The notes below the pieces were generated by a model. The model was given only the letters and a program-made list of their open reading frames with translations, was not told the DNA's origin and searched no databases. The position numbers and the translations under genes are program-made. From contig NZ_CP006568.1 of assembly GCF_000517405.1 (NCBI RefSeq), positions 1,612,001 to 1,676,000 on the forward strand: DNA of 64,000 nt, in the 5' to 3' direction. Below, one piece after another: positions 18,769 to 27,963 of this stretch. The stretch's first letter is position 1. Every line of letters begins with the position of its first letter. Source of the DNA: Candidatus Sodalis pierantonius str. SOPE (lineage in GTDB: Bacteria; Pseudomonadota; Gammaproteobacteria; Enterobacterales; Enterobacteriaceae).

Positions 18769-19698
18769 ATGATAAAACAGAGTATTGCCGCTCTTCTCCT
18801 CGCCGCCGCCGGCTATGCCGGCGCCGCGGATAAGATTACGCTGGTGCTGGATTGGCATATTAATCCCGATCACGCACCGATTATCGTGGCTCAGCAGATA
18901 GGCGCCTTCCGGGCGGCGGATTTGGACGTTACGCTGGTGCCGCCGTCGGATCCGTCACTGCCGCCGCGGCTGGTGGCCGCCAAGCAAGCGGATCTGGCCA
19001 TTACCTATCAGCCACAGCTGCATTTTTTTGCCGATCAGGGGCTGCCGTTGGTGCGCGTCGGGACGCTTATCGACACCCCGCTTAACACGGTGATGACGCT
19101 GGATAAAAACATCCGTACCCTGGCCGATTTGAAAAGCAAAAAAATCGGTTTTTCCGTCAGCGGTCTGGAGGAGGCAACGCTCGATACCATGTTGCGCCAT
19201 GATCACTTGACCCTGCAAGATACCCAGATGGTCAACGTCAACTTTCAACTGACCAGCGCGCTGATGGCGGGCCAGGTGGATGCGGTTATCGGCGGTTATC
19301 GCAATATCGAAGCGTTGGAACTCCAGCAGCAGGGCAAACAACCGGTAGTGTTTGACGTGGAAGACTACGGCGTGCCGGCGTATGACGAATTGATCATCGT
19401 TGCCAATAAGGCGGCATTGGCGGAACCCAAGATCAGGCGCTTTTTGGCGGCCCTGAAGCAGGGCACCGACTATTTGCTGGCTCACCCTGATGAAAGCTGG
19501 CGGACGTTCGCCCGCGCCTATCCTGATCTGGATACGGCGCTCTACCGGCGCGCCTGGCAGGCAACGCTACCGCTGTTCGCCAAAGATCCGGCGCGGCTGG
19601 ACATACCGCGCTACCAGGCGTATCAGCAATTCCTCGACGACAATCATCTGATTACCCACCCCCGCCCGGTCTCGACCTATGCCGTGGAGCTGCGTTAA
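18769..19698 (+). CDS. thiY: HMP-precursor substrate-binding protein ThiY
   Basis: A 309-aa periplasmic binding protein of the NMT1/THI5-like family. It has a short signal peptide (MIKQSIAALLLAAAGYAGA, cleavage probably after AGA or AGAA), then ITLVLDWHINPDHAPIIVAQ, the usual ThiY/THI5 opening, and ...SGLEEATLDTML. It presents the pyrimidine precursor to ThiX/ThiZ. It is 25 bp downstream of thiX and is the last gene of the riboswitch-controlled operon. No defect is seen. Confidence 0.92.
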   Translation: MIKQSIAALLLAAAGYAGAADKITLVLDWHINPDHAPIIVAQQIGAFRAADLDVTLVPPSDPSLPPRLVAAKQADLAITYQPQLHFFADQGLPLVRVGTLIDTPLNTVMTLDKNIRTLADLKSKKIGFSVSGLEEATLDTMLRHDHLTLQDTQMVNVNFQLTSALMAGQVDAVIGGYRNIEALELQQQGKQPVVFDVEDYGVPAYDELIIVANKAALAEPKIRRFLAALKQGTDYLLAHPDESWRTFARAYPDLDTALYRRAWQATLPLFAKDPARLDIPRYQAYQQFLDDNHLITHPRPVSTYAVELR

Positions 19699-19753
19699 GC
19701 GCCGAGCCAGTATAAAGCGCGCCGCCCGCAATAGCCCTATGATGCCTGCGCCA

Positions 19754-20689
19754 TCAGGGTTGCCACCGCGCCGCACACCGCCAGCAGGGTAAAACGTGAA
19801 GATAGCCCGCGCTGCCGCCATTCTGCCCCAGCACAATCATCACCAACCCCGCCGCCACGGCCGCACTGACGGCGGGAACGGCCGCCATCAGCCACGCCGT
19901 CCCCGCATCGCGCCGTCCGGCAATACCCTGCACCGGCGTTGTCAACATCAGGCCCAGCCCCACGCCAATCAGCGCCAGCGACGACAACAGGACCATCCCC
20001 AGCGCGGGAGAATCAACGCTCGCCAACAGCATGCCGGTCCCCGCGACGCTGCACAGGGAGCCGCCGTAGGTCGGTCCCGCCGGCGCGATTCGCCGCCGCC
20101 GACTCAACCCGGCGCTGAGCGCCAACGCCAGCAACACCGGCAGGACCCACATCCCCGGCGGCGTTGCTCCCGCCCAAGGCACCATCATCACCCGGCTGTG
20201 CAGATAAGACGGCAGAATAAGCAGCGTTGCCCCCGCCCCGGCTGTGGTAAACGCCAGCGCCCAGCAGCGAGCCAGAAAACGCCGCTCCGCCCGCAGCGCG
20301 GTCGGTAGCCAGGGCTGCGGATTGTAGCGTTCGTTTAGCCCCAGCAGCAGCAGCGACAGGGCCGCCAGGCCGTTGCCAGCATGCGTGAGCGGGTGGTCCA
20401 GACCATAGTATTCCCAGCATCCCATGGCTGCTAACGGGCACGCCACCGCCAGCGCGCCAAGCAGGCGTGATAGTCGGGCGAAACCGCCGCACCGCGCCGG
20501 GGGCAGATACCGCGTGCGCCACCAAAATCTGGCGCCCCCGACGGCAATACAGGCAGAGTAGACCGCAGGCCAGACGACCAGAGTGGTCATCACCCCCGCC
20601 AGCGCCAGAAGCGCTAAGGGACCCAGCAGGTCCGGCGCCGTGCGCGCGGAGCGGGGAGCCTTCGGGTCCTCGAGCGTTGAGATCATCAT
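19754..20689 (-). pseudogene. MFS transporter (DHA2-like) remnant
   Basis: The start ATG 20689 has a strong GGAGG site, but the protein is abnormal from the N-terminus onward. The C-terminal half contains helices such as ERRFLARCWALAFTTAGAGA, GMVLLSSLALIGVGLGLMLT and AVPAVSAAVAAGLVMIVLG, resembling the later helices of DHA2-type multidrug exporters. The N-terminal MFS signatures are missing and the end runs into a frameshifted tail (LPCWRCAARWQP). This suggests deletions plus frameshifts. It is divergent from the LysR gene at 20824, which may have regulated it. The family call is tentative. Confidence 0.5.
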
Positions 20690-20823
20690 CGGATATTCCT
20701 CCCTTATCCAGCCGATAAAAGCTAAAAATATTTCATCCTCCATGCATTGCCAAATCAGCTTACCCTGCTTATTCTGCCCTTGACAAAATCAAAGTTTTCA
20801 CCCGGAGATGAAAATAACTCATC

Positions 20824-21722
20824 ATGCGATCTTATCGTCTCCCGCCGCTCGGCGCGGTCAAAGCCTTAGATGCGGTGGCCCCCAGCGGCAGTTTCAAACA
20901 GGCGGCACAACAGATAGGCGTTACTCCAACTGCCATCAGTCACCAGATTCAGCTACTGGAGCAATTCCTCGATACCCCCGGTTTTTATCCCCGGCGCGCG
21001 GCAGGTCCAACTGACCGCCGCCGGCCAGCGTTTATTGCAGGCCTCTACCCGGGCCTTCGCCGATCTGTTGAGCGCGGTGGAGGATATCCAGCGGGCGAAA
21101 TCGCCGCCTACCCTGACGCTGACCACTACTTCCAATTTTCTTACCCACTGGCTGGTGCCGCGCCTGGTCCTCATGAAAGCCTGCTGCCCGGCCCTGGACC
21201 TGCGATTGCATACCAGTCTGGACGTCATGAATCTGGCCCACGACGCGGTGGACGTCACCATTCGCTACAGCATGGCGCCAGACGAGGCGCTGGATACCAC
21301 CCTGCTGTATGAGGACAGTTTCATTGCGGTAGCCAGTCCGGCGCTTGGCCTGACCCCGCAGGAAGGATTACTCACCGCAACCTTGATTCATGCTGAGGAC
21401 CGGCATATCCCCCAACCCGCGCCGGACTGGCGTCACTGGCGGGCGCTGTACGGGCCGGCGCAGCTCAACGCGCATGCCGGTCTGCGGTTCACCGACGAAA
21501 CGCACGCCATTCAGGCCGCCATTGCCGGTCAGGGCGTGGCGATTGTCAGCCGCCTGCTGGCCGAAGGATTTTCTGGATAAAGCCATACTCTGCGCGCCGT
21601 TTGCCCAGACGTTACCGGGCGGGCGTTATTATTTCGTCACCACGCGCGAGAAATCCCAGCGCCCGGATGTCATGGCGCTAAAACGCTGGCTGACGCACTG
21701 TATGGCGTCATCCGGCGCCTAA
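20824..21722 (+). pseudogene. LysR-family (GcvA-like) regulator, frameshifted
   Basis: The first frame gives a LysR DNA-binding domain (PLGAVKALDAVAPSGSFKQ, IGVTPTAISHQIQLLEQF). It shifts near 20990 into a second frame (ASTRAFADLLSAVEDIQRA, LTTTSNFLTHWLVPRLVLM, DVTIRYSMAPDEALDTTLL), which ends with a premature stop at 21580. The true ending resumes in a third frame (DFLDKAILCAPFAQTLPGG... RWLTHCMASSGA) to 21722. Two frameshifts therefore inactivate it. The text is of the GcvA/AmpR-like subgroup. It probably controlled the divergent MFS gene. Confidence 0.82.
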
Positions 21723-22024
21723 AGACGGCGAGGCGTGGCGCCTGTGGCCGGCGTCGCATTGGCGGTGGAGGACGCGCATCGCGTTTATGGCCTGGTATGG
21801 CGGCTTGTTTGCCCTGTCATGCCGGCAGTGCACCGCCGGCGGGCGGTTAACGCCCGGTAAAAATATGCAAGATAACGTTGCTAAAATCGCAACGTGTGGC
21901 CTCTCGGCAACCCCCAGGGGATCTGCTATTCTGCGGTCTTTCCATCGACGGGCGCAGGCGGGCAACCCTAATCACCCTGGCGTCACCGTCAACACCTGCG
22001 CCCATCATCGAGGTCAAGACTATT
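21723..22024. other. Intergenic, no gene seen
   Basis: About 300 bp between the LysR remnant and the next MFS remnant. Short frames exist in several phases but none shows family motifs or a ribosome site. I see no RNA gene. Confidence 0.5.
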
Positions 22025-23423
22025 ATGTCATCCGCTTACGCTACCGGCGTGGGGCCCGCGCCGACGCCCTCACCGACCAATTACAGCTTGGCCAGCCGCA
22101 TCGACGTCTTACCCGCCTCACGGGGGCTGTGGCTCTTTATCTCTTTACTTGCGCTTGGCGGTTTTTTTGAGTTGTATGACCTCTTTGAAACCGGTTATAT
22201 CAGCGCGGGATTAATCGCCGCCAATATCTTCCATACCGGCAGCAATGGCGTATTGGGCTTTTCCGATCAGGCGGCGTTTGCTTCCGCCACCTTCTTGGGT
22301 CTGTTTATGGGCAGCAGCCTGCTTGCCCCCTATGCGGACCGTTTCGGCCGCCGCCTGACCTTTATGTGCACGCTGGCCTGGTACGGCTGTTTTTCCCTGG
22401 TCATGGCGTTACAAAACAGTGCGGAAGGCATTATTCTGTGCCGTTTCCTGATGGGTATCGGGCTGGGCATCGAGCTGGTGACTATCGATACCTACCTGAC
22501 GGAGTGAGTGCCAGCCCACCTGCGCAGCCGGGCGTTCGCGTTCTCATTTTTCGTGCAGTTTCTGTCGGTGCCTACCGTGGCCATCATGTCGTGGCGGTTG
22601 ATCCCGAAAACCTTTCTGCACCTTGAGGGCTGGCGCTGGGTGGTGATTGCCGGCGCCCTGTGTTCGCTGGTTATTTGGTTTATTCGTAAAAATTTGCCGG
22701 AATCCGCGCGCTGGCTGGCTCAGCAGGGACGCCATCGCGAGGCGCACCAGGTCATGTGCACCATGGAAAAGCGCTGCGGGCGCGAGCCTGGCGCCGATTT
22801 TCCCGCCGACGATGTCACGGCGCAGTTACCCAAGCGGGCCGCTTTCGCGAAATTTGGTCGCCCGCCTACCGTCAACGCACCCTGATGTTGGTGGTGATGA
22901 ATTTTTTTCAGGCGATCGGCTTCTTTGGCTTTGGCAACTGGCTGCTGTCGGGCAAGGGCTCGACCATTACCCACAACCCCTGCTGTATGCCTTTTTTATC
23001 ACCCTCGCCTATCCTTTAGGGTCGTTAATTTGCAGCCGCTACGCCGATAAGATCGAGAACAAGTGGCAAATCGTCCTGTCATCGCTCATGACGATGGTGT
23101 TCGGCACGCTGTTTGCGCTGCTGACCCACCCGGTGATGCTGATCGTCTGCGGTTTTCTGATTACCTATTCCAATGCGTGGCTGACCTTTAGCTATCATGC
23201 GTATCAAACCGAGATTTTCCCCACCCATATTCGCGCCCGAGCCGTCGGCTTTTGCTATTCCTTTAGCCGATTATCCACGGTCTTCAGCAGTATTCTTATC
23301 GGTCTTATTTTGCAATACGCCGGCGGCGTCATCACCTTTATCGTCTTGAGTATGGTGATGGTCATACTGTCGGTGGGAATTTACGGTCCGCGCACCCGCG
23401 GCATTGATCTGGAGAACATCTAA
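22025..23423 (+). pseudogene. MFS sugar/metabolite transporter, stop codon and frameshifts
   Basis: ATG 22025 begins an MFS protein with GGFFELYDLFETGYISAG, APYADRFGRRLTFMCTLAW and FLMGIGLGIELVTIDTYLTE. An in-frame TGA (22505-22507) follows, where the family reads 'YLSELVP', and the same frame continues VPAHLRSRAFAFSFFVQFL. The frame then shifts near 22850 and again near 22980 before the last part (LGSLICSRYADKIENKW, FPTHIRARAVGFCYSFSR, GPRTRGIDLENI). Three lesions make it inactive. The substrate is unknown; the pattern fits the metabolite:H+ symporter or sugar-porter branch. Confidence 0.82.
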
Positions 23424-23544
23424 CGCCGACCGGCGAGACCGGGCCTTGGCCGTTCGCGGCTAACGAGGTCGCCGGCCCCTTTCCCGCCGGCGGGCGAGAG
23501 CACCCTGCTCACGGCCGTCGAGCATCGTTAGCGCGCCGCGCCGC

Positions 23545-25649
23545 TCAGAGCGTCAGGATCCTATCGGCTGAGCGTAACGTTGACTCCCGGTGCGCGATAA
23601 TCACCCGCGTGATACGCATCGTTTTTATCGCTTGATTTACCGCCTCTTCACTCAACTTGTCCAGATGGCTCGTGGCTTCATCCATAAACAGGATCGCGCG
23701 TTTGCGATACAGCGCGCGGGCGATGAACACCCGCTGCTTTTGACCGCCGGAAAGTCCCTCGCCCAATTCGCCGATCGTCGTGTCGTAGCCCATCGGCATC
23801 GCCATAATGGTCTCGTGTATATGGCCAGCGCGCGCGCAGGCTATCATCCAGGCTTCGTCCTCACAGGGGCCGAAACCGCAAATGTTCTCCCGCAGCGATC
23901 CTGAAAACAGTTTGTCGTCCTGCATAACGCAGGCGATCATCTGGTGATAATGGTTCAATCCCAACCGATAAATATCAATATCGTTGACTTTAATAGTACC
24001 GGTGTCGGGGGGGGGGGGGGGAACAACCCGCACAGCACTTTTACCAATGTGGTTTTCCCGGCGCCCGACGGCCCGGCTATCGCCACGCTTTCTCCCGGCG
24101 CGATGCGAAAGTCGACCTGGCTGAATACCGGCGGCGATTGGCTGTCGTAACGGTAACCGATATTGTCCGCCGTCAGGGAAACCGGCCCGCTAAAAGCGTG
24201 TGCCGAGAGCAACGCCCCGGTAGGCGCCGGTGCGTGCAGGGCAATATCGGCGATTCGCTCGTTGTGCAAGCCCATCATCCTTAATTGCAGCACGAAACTT
24301 ATCAGCGATGCCATGCGATCGGAAAATTGCGCCCGAAACGCGCCGAACGCCACCATCATCCCGAGCGTCATTCGATTATCGATAACCAGCCGGGTACCCA
24401 GCCATAAAATGATCACCTGTTCACAGGCATTAATGAAGCCGTTCACGCCGTCAAAAAACAACGTCATTTTGCTGACCTTGATCTGGGTATTAATTTTATC
24501 AATCATCAAATTCAGCCAGCAGGTGCGGCGTCGTTCCGCCATGCCCTGCATTTTGATCGTCTGAATCCCGTACAGGGTTTCCATAAAATAGGAATTCGCC
24601 CGCGCATCGCGCACCAGTTCATCCTGGCTGAGCTGGCGATAGCTATCATAGGTGGCAAACCGGATACCGACGTAGAGCAGGGAGAAACCGCACACCACCC
24701 AAACAAGATGCCCGCCGTAAAAGACCATCATCGCGGCCGCCCCGGCGACCATCATCCCATCCATGACGGCGCCGACCACGCTTTTGGTGAAAGTGACGCG
24801 CAACACATCCAGCGAGGCAAAACGGGCATGTATGTCTCCAAGCTTTCGCCGTTCAAAATAGGTTATCGGTAACGTTAACAAATGCGAAAATAGTCCCGCC
24901 TTCCATTGCACATCGATAAGCGTCCCCATGACCAAAGACGACCAGGCGCGGATCAGGCCGATTACCGTACGCATCAAAATGAAAACCAGCAAGCCGGTGC
25001 AGATAAGCATCAGCAGACCGCCATCGCCGGCCGGTACTACCTGATCCATCACCAGTTGCGTGCCTACCGGCATCAATAGATTAATCGTCTCAATCACCAG
25101 CGACAGACAACCTATCTTTATGAGCGCGGGGACCAGGCCTTTCACCCCCCGAATTAACGCCCGCAGGCGCAGTCCGGGCGACGGTGTTTTGGCGGTAAAA
25201 TGACTACCGGGCCAGACTTCCAGCGCCACCCCGGTGAAATGTTTCGCCAGCACGTTAAGGGGAATGCTGCGCCGTCCCCGTGCCGGGTCATGAATAATCA
25301 GCCGCTGACGGCGCGCTTTTACCAGCACGACAAAATGGCTGAAGTCCCAGTGCAGGATACAGGGTAATTTCAGGCGCGGCAGGTCCTCAAACTCAAGGAA
25401 GAGCGCGCGGGTGACCATCTCCAGCTGACCGGCGATACGCTCAATCCCCGCCAGGGTGGCGCCGCGCGACGACAGCGAACAGCGGTGACGCAAGGAAATA
25501 AGGTCGACCGGATTGCCGTAATAGCCGCAAATCATGGACAGACAGGCGAGGCCGCACTCCGCGGTTTCGGTTTGATGGACCAAAGGTACGCGCTTAAAAA
25601 AGCCGATATCCAGATTTTCTCTTAAACGGTCCCATTTTTTAGGGTTCAT
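23545..25649 (-). pseudogene. Peptidase-C39 bacteriocin exporter (PCAT, CvaB/MchF-like), out of frame at a G15 tract
   Basis: An N-terminal C39 protease cleaves double-glycine leaders: oxyanion Gln and catalytic Cys in QTETAECGLACLSM, His in DFSHFVVLV, Asp in IIHDPARGRR. A six-helix ABC domain follows (TYFERRKLGDIHARFASLD), then an ATPase: Walker A GPSGAGKTTLVK, signature LSGGQKQRVFIARAL, Walker B ILFMDEATSHLD. The frame is lost at 15 consecutive G on the plus strand (24007-24021), just after CGLFPP; 13 or 16 would restore the frame into DTGTIKVNDIDIYRLG. The start overlaps the end of the HlyD-like gene by 11 bp. It is non-functional as read, unless slippage restores the frame. Ancestral length was ~700 aa. 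Confidence 0.9.
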
Positions 25650-26916
25650 TCACGGGCCCCATGACACTGCGCTGCATGGTGAAAACCGGTGATAACATCC
25701 ATTGATAAATCCTCCTCTTTTCAAGAAATAAGGTGACCTGCGCTTTCATGCCGGCTTTCAGAGACCTATTCTCGCCGTCGTAAAAAACACTCCGTTTATC
25801 CGGTTTAACCACCACCTTGTAATAGGGAATCGCCGTTGACTGCGTATTTCGGGGTGAGCCTGGGTAGGTGAGCATTTCCTGCGCCGTTGCGGGGGTTTTG
25901 GTCACCACGTCGATGATCCCGGAAAAATAACCGAACTTCTCCGCCGGAAAAGATTCATAATTCACGTTAACGCGATCCCCTACTGAAATAAAAGGAACGG
26001 CCTCGTTCGGCACCCAGAGGACCAAAAAGTAATCGTCTATCGAACGCGGAAGAATTTGTACTAAGCTATCGCCGGCGTTGATCATCTGGCCGACCGTGAC
26101 GCTGAGGGAGTCAATGGTTCCATCACCGTGGGCGCGGATAATAATAGCCTCCCCCGCCTCGTTTCGCGCCAGCTCTTTTTTAAGCTCGTGGTGCTGCATT
26201 TCCAGCTGCTCAATCTGATTGGCAAACTCCGCCGACTGCGTTTGTATACGGCTTTCCAACAGCAGAATTTGCAGTGAGTTTTGCTCATTCAGGCCGCTGA
26301 GATTCAATAAATTGTTTTGCTGCTGATAATATAATGACGTCTGGTGCGTCAATTGATCTTTGGTGATTAACCCCCGTTGCTGATAGCGGCGGTAATTTTC
26401 CATATTCTCCTTCATGAGGGTCACGCCTTGCTCCGCCTGCCGCATAATCTCAGCGGAACGCCGGTAGGCGGCCGTATATTGCGTTTTCTGTTGCGCCAGC
26501 GAAGCAAGCGCAATCCTTTTATTCTCTTCGAGTCGACCCATCATGGTATTCAATGTGGCAAGTTGCTTATCGATTTCCCGCCGCTGATTTTCGCTAACAA
26601 TGCCGGCCGGGGTGCGTTTACTGACATCAAGCAGATAGAGAGGAGAGCCTTTGGTCACGGCCTGCCCCTGCGAGACATAGCGCTTAACGACATAACCCTG
26701 TACGGAAGAATAGACGTTTATAGCGCGCGGCGATGTGGTGACCTCGCCCAGCACCTGGATGCGGCGCGCATAGGTCCCCATCATAATCAGCGCGATAAGC
26801 GCGGCGAAAACGCTAAGGCACGCGCCGGCGATAAGCCAAGCTGGAATACCGGGCAACAGCAGCGCTCGTCCTTGCCACTGCCTTTTTCGATTTTCTATCG
26901 CTTCCTGGCGAAACAC
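25639..26916 (-). CDS. HlyD-family membrane fusion protein (CvaA/MchE-like)
   Basis: A 425-aa adaptor with one N-terminal membrane helix (AWLIAGACLSVFAALIALIM), a lipoyl/beta-barrel start (GEVTTSPRAINVYSSVQGYV), a long coiled-coil hairpin (residues ~105-250), then a second lipoyl half (IIIRAHGDGTIDSLSVTVGQ) and a C-terminal DRVNVNYESFPAEKFGY. It links a C39 ABC exporter to an outer-membrane channel such as TolC. The start is GTG 26916 with GGAGGTG just upstream. It precedes and overlaps the exporter gene. No defect is visible. Confidence 0.92.
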   Translation of the reverse strand: MFRQEAIENRKRQWQGRALLLPGIPAWLIAGACLSVFAALIALIMMGTYARRIQVLGEVTTSPRAINVYSSVQGYVVKRYVSQGQAVTKGSPLYLLDVSKRTPAGIVSENQRREIDKQLATLNTMMGRLEENKRIALASLAQQKTQYTAAYRRSAEIMRQAEQGVTLMKENMENYRRYQQRGLITKDQLTHQTSLYYQQQNNLLNLSGLNEQNSLQILLLESRIQTQSAEFANQIEQLEMQHHELKKELARNEAGEAIIIRAHGDGTIDSLSVTVGQMINAGDSLVQILPRSIDDYFLVLWVPNEAVPFISVGDRVNVNYESFPAEKFGYFSGIIDVVTKTPATAQEMLTYPGSPRNTQSTAIPYYKVVVKPDKRSVFYDGENRSLKAGMKAQVTLFLEKRRIYQWMLSPVFTMQRSVMGPVNEP

Positions 26917-26944
26917 ACACCACCTCCTTAGCGCTTCTGGTTAG

Positions 26945-27209
26945 GTCTACAGCGAATCACCACACATCACATCATTCCCCACGCTTTTCCCCTGGCAGCA
27001 ATCATTTTCCTGCGTATCATGGGAAGTCACTCCGCTTGCCGGTATTTTCATAAAATCATTCAAATCGTAATTGATAAATTAGGCTTTATCCGGCTAGCGA
27101 GGCTCGAGCGCTTTATCGGCCTGCTGGAAAATAAATTTAGCCTTTATTAGGGGGGAAGTAAAACTCTTTTACGCTGCCCATCGGCGGTCGATACTGAAAT
27201 TGACTTATC
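26945..27209. other. AT-richer intergenic region upstream of the exporter operon
   Basis: The stretch is clearly richer in A and T than the surrounding host genes. It should hold the promoters of the minus-strand exporter operon, and perhaps of the divergent microcin gene further on. I cannot fix a -10/-35 pair with confidence. Confidence 0.4.
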
Positions 27210-27557
27210 ATGGCAATCAGGTTTTTTACTTATTGTATTTTGTTTATTGCAACGAACAAAACAATTATTTTTCCCAACAATCATCCTGCCCGCACGCTTT
27301 ATTTTCAACATCGCCAACAAGGTAGAAAACACCTAGACAAATGTCGCCGGCCGTGGGAAATTCCATTTCTGGTTAGCAAGGTTAATGGGATAGAGAATAC
27401 CACCATTGCTTTCCCGATTTATTATCCGCCCGGCCATCTCTGTCGTAATAATGAAATAGGCTGCGTTGACGAAAAGCCTTACCGTTTATTGCAGAAGCGA
27501 TTTACTTGCGCAAAGGGCCACGCCATTTTAACGCGGGTAAATGCAGAAGCTGCGTAA
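27210..27557 (+). CDS. Uncharacterised small ORF beside the microcin gene
   Basis: An open frame of 115 codons starts ATG GCA ATC AGG and has a hydrophobic N-terminus (MAIRFFTYCILFIATNKTII), four more Cys residues and a basic middle. It lies between the exporter operon and the microcin-like gene and ends 96 bp before the latter. There is no good ribosome site and I do not recognise any family, so it may be chance. Its position would suit an immunity protein, but nothing in the sequence proves that. Confidence 0.25.
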   Translation: MAIRFFTYCILFIATNKTIIFPNNHPARTLYFQHRQQGRKHLDKCRRPWEIPFLVSKVNGIENTTIAFPIYYPPGHLCRNNEIGCVDEKPYRLLQKRFTCAKGHAILTRVNAEAA

Positions 27558-27653
27558 TAACAGCGACGAGCGCGAAACGGTAGCGTGCGGCTTATTGAGG
27601 CGTAATGGCGCCGGGCATCTCAGAACTACCTTGGTTACGATAAGGACTTAACT

Positions 27654-27881
27654 ATGAAAGAACTTAATGCGATGGAAATGCAGGCCGTCTCGGGTGCGGG
27701 CATGTACGGCGACGCGGGCGCCGTGTTGGGTAGTCTCATTGGCACTCTGGTGGGCTGCGTCTATCCGCAGGCGAGCGCCGCATCGGGTACCGTTCAGACC
27801 CTGGGCCAAGACATCGGCCTCATGATCGAAAAAGGCATCGATTTATATCAACACCACTCAGGCAATCCGCAACACGCCTAA
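27654..27881 (+). CDS. Putative class II microcin precursor with double-glycine-type leader
   Basis: A 75-aa precursor. The first 16 residues, MKELNAMEMQAVSGAG, fit the leader pattern M-x-x-L-x-x-x-E-x-x-x-V-S-G-[G/A] recognised by C39 proteases (compare colicin V). Cleavage is expected after Gly-Ala (residue 15). The ~60-residue product is rich in Gly/Ala, with a hydrophobic stretch GAVLGSLIGTLVGCVYPQ, a single Cys, and a polar end LYQHHSGNPQHA. AAGGA lies 8-10 bp before the ATG. A hairpin terminator follows at once. The divergent C39 exporter and HlyD adaptor make secretion the likely fate. Function is inferred, not known. Confidence 0.75.
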   Translation: MKELNAMEMQAVSGAGMYGDAGAVLGSLIGTLVGCVYPQASAASGTVQTLGQDIGLMIEKGIDLYQHHSGNPQHA

Positions 27882-27916
27882 AAGCCGAAGCCGCCCTCGG
27901 GCGGCTTCCTTCCTCC
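27882..27916 (+). terminator. Hairpin terminator after the microcin-like gene
   Basis: GAAGCCGCCC-TCGG-GCGGCTTC forms an 8-bp GC-rich stem directly after the stop codon and is followed by CTTCCTCC. The T-run is poor, but the position and stem strength support a terminator. Confidence 0.65.
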
Positions 27917-27963
27917 GGCGTCCGTACTACCATCACACGGGCGCCGTTTTGCCGAAAAACGGG

